From Streptomyces sp. NBC_01429 (lineage in GTDB: Bacteria; Actinomycetota; Actinomycetes; Streptomycetales; Streptomycetaceae): DNA of 64,000 nucleotides. A model generated the notes under the pieces. That model ran no database searches and had not been told where the DNA came from. It was given only the letters and a program-made list of their open reading frames with translations. The stretch covers positions 2,450,501 through 2,514,500 of the forward strand of contig NZ_CP109599.1 of NCBI RefSeq assembly GCF_036231945.1. Reading direction: 5' to 3'. Made by a program: the position numbers and the translations under genes. Below, in pieces: positions 16,946 to 25,739 of this stretch. The stretch's first letter is position 1. Each line of letters starts with the position of its first letter.

Positions 16946-19354
16946 GTGACCATCGCGCCAGCCGATCCGGTCTCAGTCGATCCGGTCCCAGCCGTTACGG
17001 AATCCGCCGAGCCGAAGGCCGACGGACCCGGCACCGCGCTGCTGCGGACCCTGACGGACCTGACCGCCGATCTGCCCGACACCGACCCGGGCAGGGTCGC
17101 CGCCGCCGCGCTGCGGGGCCGCAACGCCCGCTCGGACGAGGCCGAGTTGCGGGAGCTGGCCACCGAGGCGGCGGCCGGACTGATCTCCGAGGACCCGGCG
17201 TACTCCCGGCTCGCGGCCAGACTGCTGACGCGCACGATCGCGGACGAGGCGGCGACCCAGGGCGCCGTGTCGTTCTCCGCCTCCGTCACGACCGGGCACC
17301 GCGAGGGTCTGATCGCGGACCGTACCGCCGCCTTCGTCGCGCTCCACGCTGCCCGGCTCGACGCGATGATCGACACCGCCGCCGACGACCGCTTCGGCTA
17401 CTTCGGGCTGCGGACGCTCTACAGCCGTTACCTCCTGCGGCACCCGATCACCCGCCAGGTCATCGAGACCCCGCAGCACTTCATGGCGCGCGTCGCCGCC
17501 GGGCTCGCGGAGGACGAGAGCGACCGGGCCGTGACCGAGGTCGAGCGGCTCTACACGCTGATGAGCCGGCTGGAGTACCTCCCCTCCTCCCCCACCCTCT
17601 TCAACTCCGGCACCCGGCACCCGCAGATGTCCTCCTGCTATCTGCTGGACTCCCCGCTGGACGAGCTGGACTCCATCTACGACCGCTACCACCAGGTGGC
17701 GCGGCTCTCGAAGCACGCGGGGGGCATCGGGCTCTCGTACTCCCGTATCCGCTCGCGCGGTTCGCTGATCCGGGGGACGAACGGCCACTCCAACGGCATC
17801 GTCCCGTTCCTGCGCACGCTCGACTCGTCGGTCGCGGCCGTCAACCAGGGCGGCCGGCGCAAGGGCGCGGCCTGTGTCTACCTGGAGACCTGGCACGCGG
17901 ACCTGGAGGAGTTCCTCGAACTGCGCGACAACACGGGCGAGGAGGCGCGGCGTACGCACAACCTGAACCTCGCGCACTGGATCCCGGACGAGTTCATGCG
18001 CCGGGTCGAGTCGGACGGGAGCTGGTCGCTGTTCTCCCCGGCCGACGTGCCGGAGCTGGTGGACCTGTGGGGCGACGAGTTCGACGCCGCGTACCGCAAG
18101 GCGGAGGCGGACGGACTGGCCCGTAGAACCATCCCCGCGCGCGAGCTGTACGGCCGGATGATGCGCACCCTCGCCCAGACCGGCAACGGCTGGATGACCT
18201 TCAAGGACGCGTCGAACCGTACCGCCAACCAGACCGCCGAGCCCGGCCACACCGTGCACTCCTCCAACCTCTGCACGGAGATCCTGGAGGTCACGGACGA
18301 CGGCGAGACGGCGGTCTGCAACCTGGGGTCGGTCAACCTCGGCGCGTTCGTGCTGGAGTCGGGCGAGATCGACTGGGAGCGGCTGGACGAGACCGTCCGC
18401 ACGGCCGTCACCTTCCTCGACCGCGTCGTGGACATCAACTTCTACCCGACCGAGCAGGCCGGCCGCTCCAACGCGAAGTGGCGCCCGGTGGGCCTGGGCG
18501 CGATGGGTCTCCAGGACGTCTTCTTCAAGAAGCGGCTGCCCTTCGACTCCCCCGAGGCCGCCGCGCTCTCGACGCGGATCGCCGAGCGCGTCATGCTCGC
18601 CGCGTACGAGGCGTCCTGCGACCTCGCGGAGCGCAACGGCCCGCTGCCCGCCTGGTCCAAGACGCGCGCCGCGCGCGGGGTGCTGCACCCCGACCACTAC
18701 GACGTGGAGCTGAACTGGCCGGAGCGCTGGGACGCGCTGCGCGCCCGGATCGCCACGACGGGCATGCGCAACTCGCTGCTCCTGGCGATCGCGCCGACGG
18801 CGACCATCGCCTCGATCGCCGGCGTGTACGAGTGCATCGAGCCGCAGGTCTCCAACCTCTTCAAGCGCGAGACGCTGTCGGGCGAGTTCCTCCAGGTCAA
18901 CTCGTACCTGGTGGACGAACTGAAGCGGCTCGGCGTCTGGGACGCGCAGACCCGCGAGGCGCTGCGCGAGTCCAGCGGCTCGGTGGCCGGCTTCGGCTGG
19001 GTACCGGCGGAGGTGCGGGAACTGTTCCGTACGGCGTGGGAGATCCCGCAGCGCGGACTGATCGACATGGCCGCCGCCCGTACGCCGTTCCTGGACCAGA
19101 GCCAGTCGCTGAACCTGTTCCTGGAGACGCCGACCATCGGGAAGCTCAGCTCGATGTACGCGTACGCCTGGAAGAAGGGGCTCAAGACGACGTACTACCT
19201 GCGCTCGCGCCCGGCGACGCGGATCGCGCGGGCGGCGGGCTCGCAGCAGGCGTCGCGGCCGGAGCCCACCCCCGTACCCGCGCAGGCGGCCTCTGTTGAG
19301 GACGCGATCGCCTGCTCCCTGGAGAACCCCGAGTCCTGCGAGGCATGCCAGTAA
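16946..19354 (+). CDS. nrdA: Class Ia ribonucleotide reductase large subunit NrdA
   Basis: 802 aa from GTG at 16946 (GAGGGAGAG upstream). Reduces ribonucleotides to deoxyribonucleotides with the NrdB radical. The catalytic set is intact: Cys231 (SSCYLLDS) and Cys458 (VCNLGS) form the redox pair, and N441-L-C443-T-E445 is the active-site NxCxE. The C-terminus ends CEACQ, the CxxC that thioredoxin or glutaredoxin reduces. The N-terminal region of about 110 residues, partly Ala/Asp-rich, holds the ATP-cone-like part. nrdB overlaps the stop codon (TAATG). Confidence 0.95.
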   Translation: MTIAPADPVSVDPVPAVTESAEPKADGPGTALLRTLTDLTADLPDTDPGRVAAAALRGRNARSDEAELRELATEAAAGLISEDPAYSRLAARLLTRTIADEAATQGAVSFSASVTTGHREGLIADRTAAFVALHAARLDAMIDTAADDRFGYFGLRTLYSRYLLRHPITRQVIETPQHFMARVAAGLAEDESDRAVTEVERLYTLMSRLEYLPSSPTLFNSGTRHPQMSSCYLLDSPLDELDSIYDRYHQVARLSKHAGGIGLSYSRIRSRGSLIRGTNGHSNGIVPFLRTLDSSVAAVNQGGRRKGAACVYLETWHADLEEFLELRDNTGEEARRTHNLNLAHWIPDEFMRRVESDGSWSLFSPADVPELVDLWGDEFDAAYRKAEADGLARRTIPARELYGRMMRTLAQTGNGWMTFKDASNRTANQTAEPGHTVHSSNLCTEILEVTDDGETAVCNLGSVNLGAFVLESGEIDWERLDETVRTAVTFLDRVVDINFYPTEQAGRSNAKWRPVGLGAMGLQDVFFKKRLPFDSPEAAALSTRIAERVMLAAYEASCDLAERNGPLPAWSKTRAARGVLHPDHYDVELNWPERWDALRARIATTGMRNSLLLAIAPTATIASIAGVYECIEPQVSNLFKRETLSGEFLQVNSYLVDELKRLGVWDAQTREALRESSGSVAGFGWVPAEVRELFRTAWEIPQRGLIDMAAARTPFLDQSQSLNLFLETPTIGKLSSMYAYAWKKGLKTTYYLRSRPATRIARAAGSQQASRPEPTPVPAQAASVEDAIACSLENPESCEACQ

Positions 19355-20376
19355 TGACGAACAACACTTCCGCACAGAAGAACCTGCTGGACCCGGGCTT
19401 CGAACTGACCCTGCGGCCCATGCGCTACCCGGACTTCTACGAGCGCTACCGCGACGCGATCAAGAACACCTGGACGGTGGAGGAGGTCGACCTCCACTCG
19501 GACGTCGCCGACCTCGCCAAGCTCACCCCCGGCGAGCAGCACATGATCGGCCGGCTGGTCGCGTTCTTCGCGACGGGCGACTCGATCGTGTCGAACAACC
19601 TGGTGCTGACGCTCTACAAGCACATCAACTCCCCCGAGGCACGGCTCTACCTCTCGCGCCAGCTCTTCGAGGAGGCCGTCCACGTCCAGTTCTATCTGAC
19701 GCTGCTGGACACGTACCTCCCCGACCCGGAGGACCGCGCGGCGGCGTTCGACGCGGTGGAGGAGATCCCGTCGATCCGCGAGAAGGCGCAGTTCTGCTTC
19801 AAGTGGATGGACTCGGTCGAGAAGATCGACCGCCTGGAGTCGAAGGCGGACCGCCGCCGCTTCCTGCTCAACCTGATCTGCTTCGCGGCGTGCATCGAGG
19901 GGCTGTTCTTCTACGGCGCCTTCGCGTACGTGTACTGGTTCCGCTCGCGCGGCCTGCTGCACGGCCTGGCCACGGGGACCAACTGGGTCTTCCGCGACGA
20001 GACGATGCACATGAACTTCGCCTTCGAGGTCGTGGACACCGTACGCAAGGAGGAGCCGGAACTCTTCGACGACCAGCTCCAGCAGCAGGTCACGGACATG
20101 CTGAAGGAGGCGGTCGAGGCTGAGCTCCAGTTCGGCCGCGACCTGTGCGGCGAGGGCCTGCCGGGCATGAACACCGAGTCGATGCGCGAGTACCTGGAGT
20201 GCGTGGCGGACCAGCGCCTCCAGCGGCTGGGCTTCCCGCCGGTGTACGGCTCCTCGAACCCGTTCTCGTTCATGGAGTTGCAGGGCGTGCAGGAGCTGAC
20301 GAACTTCTTCGAGCGGCGTCCGTCGGCGTACCAGGTCGCGGTGGAGGGCACGGTCGGCTTCGACGACGACTTCTAG
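19354..20376 (+). CDS. nrdB: Class Ia ribonucleotide reductase small subunit NrdB
   Basis: 340 aa from the ATG that overlaps the nrdA TAA; another in-frame ATG at 19345 is less likely. Di-iron ligands and the radical tyrosine follow the class I pattern: Asp76, Glu107, His110 and Tyr114, with EGLFFYGAFAY and ETMHMNFA supplying the second half-site. The C-terminus GFDDDF is an acidic tail like the one that docks on NrdA. It is followed by a strong terminator, so no nrdS directly continues the operon here. Confidence 0.95.
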   Translation: MTNNTSAQKNLLDPGFELTLRPMRYPDFYERYRDAIKNTWTVEEVDLHSDVADLAKLTPGEQHMIGRLVAFFATGDSIVSNNLVLTLYKHINSPEARLYLSRQLFEEAVHVQFYLTLLDTYLPDPEDRAAAFDAVEEIPSIREKAQFCFKWMDSVEKIDRLESKADRRRFLLNLICFAACIEGLFFYGAFAYVYWFRSRGLLHGLATGTNWVFRDETMHMNFAFEVVDTVRKEEPELFDDQLQQQVTDMLKEAVEAELQFGRDLCGEGLPGMNTESMREYLECVADQRLQRLGFPPVYGSSNPFSFMELQGVQELTNFFERRPSAYQVAVEGTVGFDDDF

Positions 20377-20424
20377 TCTCCGCTTCCGGTCTCTGCTTCC
20401 GGTCTCTGCCGGGCTTGAGTTGGG

Positions 20425-20463
20425 CTGACCCCGTACACGGAGTGATCGTGTGTACGGGGTCAG
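20425..20463. terminator. Bidirectional terminator after nrdB
   Basis: Perfect 14-bp stem CTGACCCCGTACAC/GTGTACGGGGTCAG with an 11-nt loop, between the convergent nrdB and phospholipase D-like genes. Confidence 0.85.
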
Positions 20464-20487
20464 AGGTACGAGGTCAGCGGCCCGAGG

Positions 20488-21732
20488 TCAGTACTGGGTG
20501 CAGTAGGAACCGGTGCGCATCGACTCGAAGTTCGCCTTGAAGCTGTCGTACACCGCCGCGTTGTCGATCTTCAGCAGGGTCTCGTCGTAGGAGCGGAGAT
20601 TCGGGAACGTGTAGTTGTGGCTCCCGGTGAAGACGAGCTTGCGTCCGGTGGCGTCCAGGTAAGTGCCCTCGATCAGAAGGTACTTGGAGTGGACACCGAT
20701 GGCGCGGGTGGTGCCGTCGGCGTTCTGCGTCGTTCCCTTGCACCGCGAGACGGTGGTGAGGTTGCCCTTGACCGCGTTCCCCACGGCGGTGCCGAGGTTG
20801 CCTGACTCATCGTTGTGGAGGAGGTCGACGCGGCACCCGGCCTGCTTCAGGCTCACCAGCTTGTCGGCGACCTGGACCCGGGTGAAGGCATACATTCCGA
20901 CCCGGATACGGGTGACACCGCCCGCGCAGCTGACGTTCTTCAGCAGCGAGACGATGGTGTCCGTGGAGGGGTCCTTGTCATAGGTGCCCGAGTCCTCCTT
21001 GCGCGGGAAGAAGTAGGTCTTGTACTTACCGCTCTGCTGGGTCTTGTAGTAGTGGTCGAGGCCGCTCCCCGACGAACCGTGCTTCTTGAGGTCCTCCCAG
21101 TAGGCGCGGTAGGTGGTGTAGAGACCGGATCCGGCGTCCGGGATGGTCACCGCGTTGTTGAAGTACTTGGTGCGCTGGGTGGTGGTCAGATTCGCGGAGG
21201 TCTGGAACACGACCCCGTCCGTGTCGCCGACCTGAGAGAAGAGGAAGAACTTGTTGTGGTTGATGGCGCCGGTGTGGTCAGCGTTGAGTTTCCGGTTGCC
21301 CAGACAGCCACGCGGGACCGGGCAGGCCAGAACCCAGGAGTCGGCGGAGAGAGTGGTGCCGAGCCCCGCCTTGAGCGTGTCGTACTGGGAGCCGCCCGTG
21401 TCGACACTGTCGCCGTCGATGATCATCTTCACCTTGACACCGCGCTCCTTGGCCGCGACCAGCGCCGCGCTCACCGTGGTGTCCGTGAACAGATAGATGG
21501 AACCGTCAATACGCGACCCCGACGGCGACCGCTGGATCAGGGAGACCAACTGGTTCCTGATCGCGTTCTGCTCTGCGCCGGTCCCCGCCGGGTGGTTGAA
21601 GGTACTGGTCAGCGGAACCGTGTCGGCCGCCTGCGCGACGGTGGGCGCGGCCAGGAGCGACGCACCGAGCAACGCGGCCAGAACGGGGGCGAGGCGAACG
21701 GCTCCCACCTTCGCTCTCCACTTCGTCTTCAT
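20488..21732 (-). CDS. Secreted phospholipase D-like protein with altered HKD motifs
   Basis: 414 aa. A Sec signal peptide (basic MKTKWRAK, hydrophobic core, cleavage after about AQA) precedes two PLD-like halves. Each half has an HxK (His159/Lys161 in NHNKFFLFS; His348/Lys350 in VHSKYLLIE), but the aspartate of HxK(x4)D is Ser in the first and Glu in the second. Cysteines in the mature part could form disulfides. It may be an extracellular phosphodiesterase with relaxed motifs, or a binding protein. It is the first gene of the accessory block after nrdB. Confidence 0.8.
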   Translation of the reverse strand: MKTKWRAKVGAVRLAPVLAALLGASLLAAPTVAQAADTVPLTSTFNHPAGTGAEQNAIRNQLVSLIQRSPSGSRIDGSIYLFTDTTVSAALVAAKERGVKVKMIIDGDSVDTGGSQYDTLKAGLGTTLSADSWVLACPVPRGCLGNRKLNADHTGAINHNKFFLFSQVGDTDGVVFQTSANLTTTQRTKYFNNAVTIPDAGSGLYTTYRAYWEDLKKHGSSGSGLDHYYKTQQSGKYKTYFFPRKEDSGTYDKDPSTDTIVSLLKNVSCAGGVTRIRVGMYAFTRVQVADKLVSLKQAGCRVDLLHNDESGNLGTAVGNAVKGNLTTVSRCKGTTQNADGTTRAIGVHSKYLLIEGTYLDATGRKLVFTGSHNYTFPNLRSYDETLLKIDNAAVYDSFKANFESMRTGSYCTQY

Positions 21733-21820
21733 CCTTAATCCACCCTCACCTCGTTCAATTGAGCCGCTGTCCACTCTAAGTGACGACCAATCACTCTGCG
21801 AGCGAGAATGAGAGAGGCAC

Positions 21821-22321
21821 TCAACGGGCCCGATGACCCACCTCCGCCCACACGGACTTGGTGTACGGGTCGCGCACCACCCACCCCCACCGGTCGGCAA
21901 AGGCGGCGACCAGCAACAGCCCGCGCCCACCGGTCGAGTACACCGACGGCCGGGGAGAGATCCCGGGCGCCCTGGGCAGCCGGTCGGGCCGGGTGTCGAT
22001 GACCTCGACCCGTACCAGCTCGGCGGCGAGGGCGAGGCGCACCTCGAAGTCCCGTCCGGGCGTACGCCCATGGGTGACGGCGTTGGCGGCGAACTCGGCG
22101 ACGACGGCGGTGATCACGGCGGAGGCGGCGGTCGTCCGGGGAATCCCCCACTCGTCGAGCTGCTGCGCGCCGAGCAACCGGGCGAGGCGGGCGCCACGAT
22201 GGCTGGAACTGAGCCTGATCCGGGAGGGCGGAAGGAGGGGCGAGAGGGGCGGCGGGGAGGCAAGCTCGGCGGGGAGGGCGGGTCCGGTGGAGACGGCGGC
22301 GGGGGGAGTCTGCGACTTCAT
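21821..22321 (-). CDS. RsbW-like ATP-binding regulatory protein
   Basis: 166-aa HATPase_c_2 protein of the large Streptomyces family of anti-sigma-like ATPases. The N-box EFAANAVTHG is intact and the glycine loop appears as STGGRGLLLV. The first 40 residues are Pro-rich. It is divergent from an XRE-DUF5753 regulator and a DUF397 gene, the usual companions of this protein class in WhiJ-type clusters. Confidence 0.85.
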   Translation of the reverse strand: MKSQTPPAAVSTGPALPAELASPPPLSPLLPPSRIRLSSSHRGARLARLLGAQQLDEWGIPRTTAASAVITAVVAEFAANAVTHGRTPGRDFEVRLALAAELVRVEVIDTRPDRLPRAPGISPRPSVYSTGGRGLLLVAAFADRWGWVVRDPYTKSVWAEVGHRAR

Positions 22322-22461
22322 AGGGTGACGCTCCCGTCACGCGACTACCCTCACCAGGGAGGACGGCCGTACCTGACGGCCGTGTACGGGTCGGGACGGT
22401 TTTTGTACGGGTCGCATTCCGTGACGGTCCCGGCAGGTCGGGCGTTGCAGCACAAAAGGCA

Positions 22462-22472
22462 AGGCAATGCCT
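22462..22472. promoter_or_regulatory. Short palindrome in the divergent ATPase/XRE promoter region
   Basis: AGGCAATGCCT, a perfect 5-1-5 palindrome 32 bp before the XRE start. It is a candidate operator for the regulator; inference only. Confidence 0.35.
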
Positions 22473-22503
22473 GCATCGGCACACACATTGGGGTGTGAGG
22501 CGT

Positions 22504-23343
22504 ATGGGAACCAGCCGCGCGAAGAAGCAACGCGTCCAGGACGACGACAAGCCGGGGATCTGGGTCGGCTACGGCAAGTTGGTGAAGCTCCACCGGGAAC
22601 GGGCCGGACTGACTCAGGAGCAACTGGCCGAGGCGGTGGGCTACTCGGTGGAACAGGTCGCCTCCATCGAGCAGGGCCGGAGGCCGGCGAAGTCGGCGTT
22701 CACGGATGCGGCGGAGGTGAGGCTGGACGCGGGCGGGACGCTGGCGGTGTTGCAGGACGATGTGGACTTGGCGAAGCTTCCGGCGTTCTTCTACAACTTC
22801 GCGGTGATCGAGACGGATGCGGTGAGCAGGTACGACTTCGAGCCGCTGCTGATCCCCGGACTTCTCCAGACAGAGGAGTACGCACGGGCGCTCTTCTCAC
22901 GGCACTGCCCGGTACTGCCCGAGGAGATCATCGAGCAGCACGTGGAAGCAAGGCTCAGCCGACAGAAGCTTCTGACGCGCACACCGGCGGTGGAACTGTG
23001 CTTCATCATCGCGGAGTCGGCGCTGACGGCGGCGGTTGGCGACGAGGGAGTGATGAAGAGGCAGCTTCAACACCTGCTGACCCAGGGGGCACTGCTCAAC
23101 GTAGAGATCCAGATCATGCCGACAGCTCGCGGCTTCCACCTGGGGCTGAACGGTCCTATGGTCGTCATGGAGACTGCGGAGCACAGGCACGTCGGCTACA
23201 TCGAATCCCATGGGGCCGGGCTGGTGATCACCAATCCGGCAAGGGTCAGTACCTTCGGGCTGCGCTATGGGAAGCTGCGCACGCAGGCTCTGAACAGCGA
23301 TGAGTCCGCACGTCTTATCCAGCGCATGGCAGGAGAAGCATGA
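22504..23343 (+). CDS. XRE-family regulator with DUF5753 (WhiJ-type)
   Basis: 279 aa from ATG at 22504 (GTGAGG just upstream; a GTG at 22495 is also in frame). The HTH lies at about residues 22-60 (RAGLTQEQLAEAVGYSVEQV), followed by the DUF5753 domain to the C-terminus, with the typical LLIPGLLQTEEYARAL and NPARVSTF motifs. Such proteins pair with a DUF397 protein, and in the WhiJ cluster they restrain development. The stop overlaps the next ATG. Confidence 0.9.
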   Translation: MGTSRAKKQRVQDDDKPGIWVGYGKLVKLHRERAGLTQEQLAEAVGYSVEQVASIEQGRRPAKSAFTDAAEVRLDAGGTLAVLQDDVDLAKLPAFFYNFAVIETDAVSRYDFEPLLIPGLLQTEEYARALFSRHCPVLPEEIIEQHVEARLSRQKLLTRTPAVELCFIIAESALTAAVGDEGVMKRQLQHLLTQGALLNVEIQIMPTARGFHLGLNGPMVVMETAEHRHVGYIESHGAGLVITNPARVSTFGLRYGKLRTQALNSDESARLIQRMAGEA

Positions 23344-23549
23344 GTACGGAGCAGGTGGAGCAGCCCGCCGCCGCCCAACTGACGTGGTTCAAGAGCAGCT
23401 ACACCGGCTCGGACGGCGGCAACTGCGTAGAAGTGGCAGTCGCCCCCACCACCATCCACATCCGCGACTCCAAGAGAGCCCAGGGCCCCGCCCTCCAGGT
23501 CCCGGCTCCCGCCTGGACGGACTTCGTCTCCTTCGCCGGACGGCCGTAA
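23340..23549 (+). CDS. DUF397 small protein
   Basis: 69 aa, with the family pattern WFKSSYTGSDGGNCVEVA, then IHIRDSK and a C-terminal WTDFVSF. Translationally coupled to the XRE-DUF5753 gene by an ATGA overlap. DUF397 proteins act with their XRE partner, possibly as antagonists; BldB and WhiJ-associated proteins are related. Confidence 0.9.
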   Translation: MSTEQVEQPAAAQLTWFKSSYTGSDGGNCVEVAVAPTTIHIRDSKRAQGPALQVPAPAWTDFVSFAGRP

Positions 23550-23559
23550 CACGGGTGGT

Positions 23560-23583
23560 CCCAGTGGCGAATTCGCCACTGGG
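23560..23583. repeat. Perfect 24-bp palindrome after the DUF397 gene
   Basis: CCCAGTGGCGAA followed directly by its reverse complement TTCGCCACTGGG, with no spacer. As DNA it is a possible protein site; as RNA it forms only a loop-poor hairpin, so it is less typical of a terminator. It begins 10 bp after the DUF397 stop. Confidence 0.7.
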
Positions 23584-23708
23584 ATTGAAGAAGCCGACGG
23601 TCTCCGGGTCGAAGTGGAAGCTCCACCTCGGGTGCGCATGCGTTCGCAATCGGCTCGCCGCTCTGGGAGCGGGATCCCAGACCCCCAGTTTCCGGGGAAC
23701 GCCACCGC

Positions 23709-24368
23709 ATGAGTGCTGAGAAATACTGGGATCGCTACGCAGCGGGCGCCGTATCAGAGGTCGGAACGGTAAGCGAGTCGACCGACAAAGGTTTTGGCTG
23801 GACTCAGTACGATCACCACGGCCCTGCCGAGGAACTCCTGTGCCAGCCCGGGAGATCGCTGGAACTGGGCTGCGGCGGCGGAAGCGAGGTTGCCTACCTC
23901 GCTCGCAAAGGCGTCGAAGCCACGGGCGTCGACCTCTCGCCCGTCCAGGTGAGACATGCCGAGGAACGCTGGGCCGATGTGGCAGGGGCCCGATTCCTCC
24001 TCCGGGAAGCCGTGGACCATCTTCGGCACACTGAAGAGAGCTACGACGCGATCTACTCGATCTGGGGCGCGGTCTGGTTCACCGACCCGCGCCGCCTGAT
24101 CCCGGCCATCCGCGAACACCTTGCCCCCGGCGGCGTGCTCGTGTTCTCGCAAGCGCCGGCCGTGGAGGGCTGTTACGGCGCGCAGGGCATGTACGGAAAC
24201 GGCTTCACCGGCAAGGTGTTGCCCATCCAACGCTGAGCCTACTCGGAGGAGATGTGGCAGGGGGTCCTCATCAACTACGGCTTCCTGGAAGTCGATGCCC
24301 GCGTCCTTGAGGCTCCCGATCCGGAGAATCTGGGCACCCTGATCGTCCAGGCCCGCGCACCCTACTGA
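23709..24368 (+). pseudogene. Class I SAM methyltransferase interrupted by an in-frame TGA
   Basis: The first 175 codons encode a methyltransferase with motif I LELGCGGGSEVAYLA, then GVDLSP and a W-rich region (SIWGAVWFTDPRRL). A TGA at 24234-24236 ends it, but the same frame continues with AYSEEMWQGVLINYGFLEV to a proper stop at 24368. A single G-to-A change of a TGG Trp codon would explain this. Without the tail the last beta strands of the fold are missing, so the gene is probably inactive unless the stop is read through. A sequencing error is also possible. Confidence 0.75.
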
Positions 24369-24496
24369 CTGGACATCACTCCCCGTTGCTTGTCCTGAGA
24401 GTTCGCCACGGCAGCCCGGTAGGAGCTGCCCTCCCGACAACATGGCTGTCCAATAAAGGAGATGAGCGACAGAACTCCCCCTGTTATGGTGCGCTG

Positions 24497-24931
24497 ATGT
24501 CAGCGATCAGGCAGTTCCAAGTCACCTTCGACTGCGCGGAACCCGCGCGCCTCGCCGATTTCTGGTGCGCGGTGCTGGGGTACGTCGTACCGCCGGTCCC
24601 GGAGGGGTTTGCCACTTGGGAGGACTACCATCACTCGCTGCCGCCCGAGGATCAGGTCATCTACTTCGCGTGCAGTGACCCCTCGGGTGCGGGCCCGCGC
24701 GTGCTCTTCCAGCGCGTTCCCGAAGACAAGGTCGTCAAGAATCGGGTGCATCTCGACGTGCGGGTCGGCACCGGACTCGTGGGTGAGGAGCGCCTCGCCA
24801 CACTGGAGGCCGAATGCGCACGACTGGTCGCGCTCGGCGCGGTACACCTGCAAACGCAGCTGGCCGACGACGAGAACGAGTCGTGCATCCTGATGCAGGA
24901 CATCGAGGGCAACGAGTTCTGTCTCGACTGA
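24497..24931 (+). CDS. VOC (glyoxalase-like) family protein
   Basis: 144 aa of the glyoxalase/bleomycin-resistance/dioxygenase superfamily: FDCAEPARLADFWCAVLGY at the start, NRVHLDVRV in the middle and the closing MQDIEGNEFCL with a conserved metal-ligand-type Glu. The substrate is unknown. The ATG lacks a Shine-Dalgarno. An 11-codon frame with AAGGAG touching its ATG at 24462 ends in TGATG exactly at this start, so a leader or coupled start is conceivable. Confidence 0.8.
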   Translation: MSAIRQFQVTFDCAEPARLADFWCAVLGYVVPPVPEGFATWEDYHHSLPPEDQVIYFACSDPSGAGPRVLFQRVPEDKVVKNRVHLDVRVGTGLVGEERLATLEAECARLVALGAVHLQTQLADDENESCILMQDIEGNEFCLD

Positions 24932-25069
24932 GCATCCTCCGCGATGCGAAGCGAAGATGGCCTTCTGTGCGTGTGATCAACAGCTGTACTGGAAGGTGGT
25001 GCTGGGCCCACCCCCGTGCTGGTGCTGGACCGCTGGCGGGCCGAGCGGGCCGTTCATAGCGTCGTGCCC

Positions 25070-25281
25070 ATGATGAATGCGACGAGCGACGAACGAACAG
25101 GTGCCACCCGGCGGACAGCATTGCGTGGGCTGGGACTCGCGGTGGGGGGCATGGCACTGGCGCGTTCACGCCCGGCAACAGCTTTCGCGTGCACGATTTT
25201 CCCGGGGCGTCACACGTCGGCCCTCTGGATCCCGTCCGGGTCGCGGAAATCCTGGACACGCTCGCAGGGCAGGGGAGATAG
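25070..25281 (+). pseudogene. Remnant of a Tat-exported alpha/beta-hydrolase-like gene
   Basis: From ATG at 25070 or 25073 the frame encodes a Tat-type signal (TRRTALRGLGLAVGGMALA). Shortly after, a different frame (from 25189) reads VHDFPGASHVGPLDPVRVAE to a TAG at 25279-25281, which looks like the C-terminal catalytic-His region of an alpha/beta hydrolase. The middle of the protein is absent and the frames do not match, so this appears to be a large internal deletion plus frameshift. Identification of the parent family is tentative. Confidence 0.45.
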
Positions 25282-25322
25282 GGCACTCGAAGAAATCGCA
25301 CTGGCGTGGGAATCGCCCTGGC

Positions 25323-25361
25323 GTGGGGGCCCGGCCGGAGACTCTCCGGCCGGGCCCCCAC
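25323..25361. terminator. 18-bp perfect hairpin before the PRC-barrel gene end
   Basis: Stem 25323-25340 with 25344-25361 and a 3-nt loop (ACT). It can terminate the PRC-barrel transcript from the right and anything arriving from the left. Confidence 0.8.
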
Positions 25362-25385
25362 CGCTTTCAGCGTGACGCCGTGGCG

Positions 25386-25739
25386 TCAGGGGCGGCGGTG
25401 CCTGCCGTAGTAGCCGCCGACCTGGTCGTGGTATCCGGCGTCGCCGACGTGCTTGTCCTTGTCGAACTCGGGCGAGTCCTTGATCTGGTCCTTGGTGAGG
25501 TCGACGAAGATCTTGCGCTCGTCCTGGTCGACGGTGCGTACGGTGCCGGCCGGCAGGAGGACGTGCTTGCCGAAGATCCAGACACCGGTGTCGACCACGA
25601 GGTACGAGGAGTCGACGTCGTCCGAGTGCTTGTCGACCTTGCCGATACTGCCGTCGGTGGCCTCGACCTTGTAGCCGATCAGGTCGGTGCCCGCAGTGTG
25701 GCCGGAGGTCGGCTGGTAGCCCCAGATGTTGTCACTCAT
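25386..25739 (-). CDS. PRC-barrel domain protein
   Basis: 117 aa. The PRC-barrel beta motif covers about residues 18-70 (LIGYKVEATDGSIGKVD, LVVDTGVWIFGKHVLLPAG), followed by a charged region and a Gly/Tyr/His-rich tail. The ATG has AAGGAG 7 nt upstream. PRC-barrel proteins of this type are common stress-associated proteins in actinomycetes, often near CsbD genes as here. Confidence 0.85.
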   Translation of the reverse strand: MSDNIWGYQPTSGHTAGTDLIGYKVEATDGSIGKVDKHSDDVDSSYLVVDTGVWIFGKHVLLPAGTVRTVDQDERKIFVDLTKDQIKDSPEFDKDKHVGDAGYHDQVGGYYGRHRRP

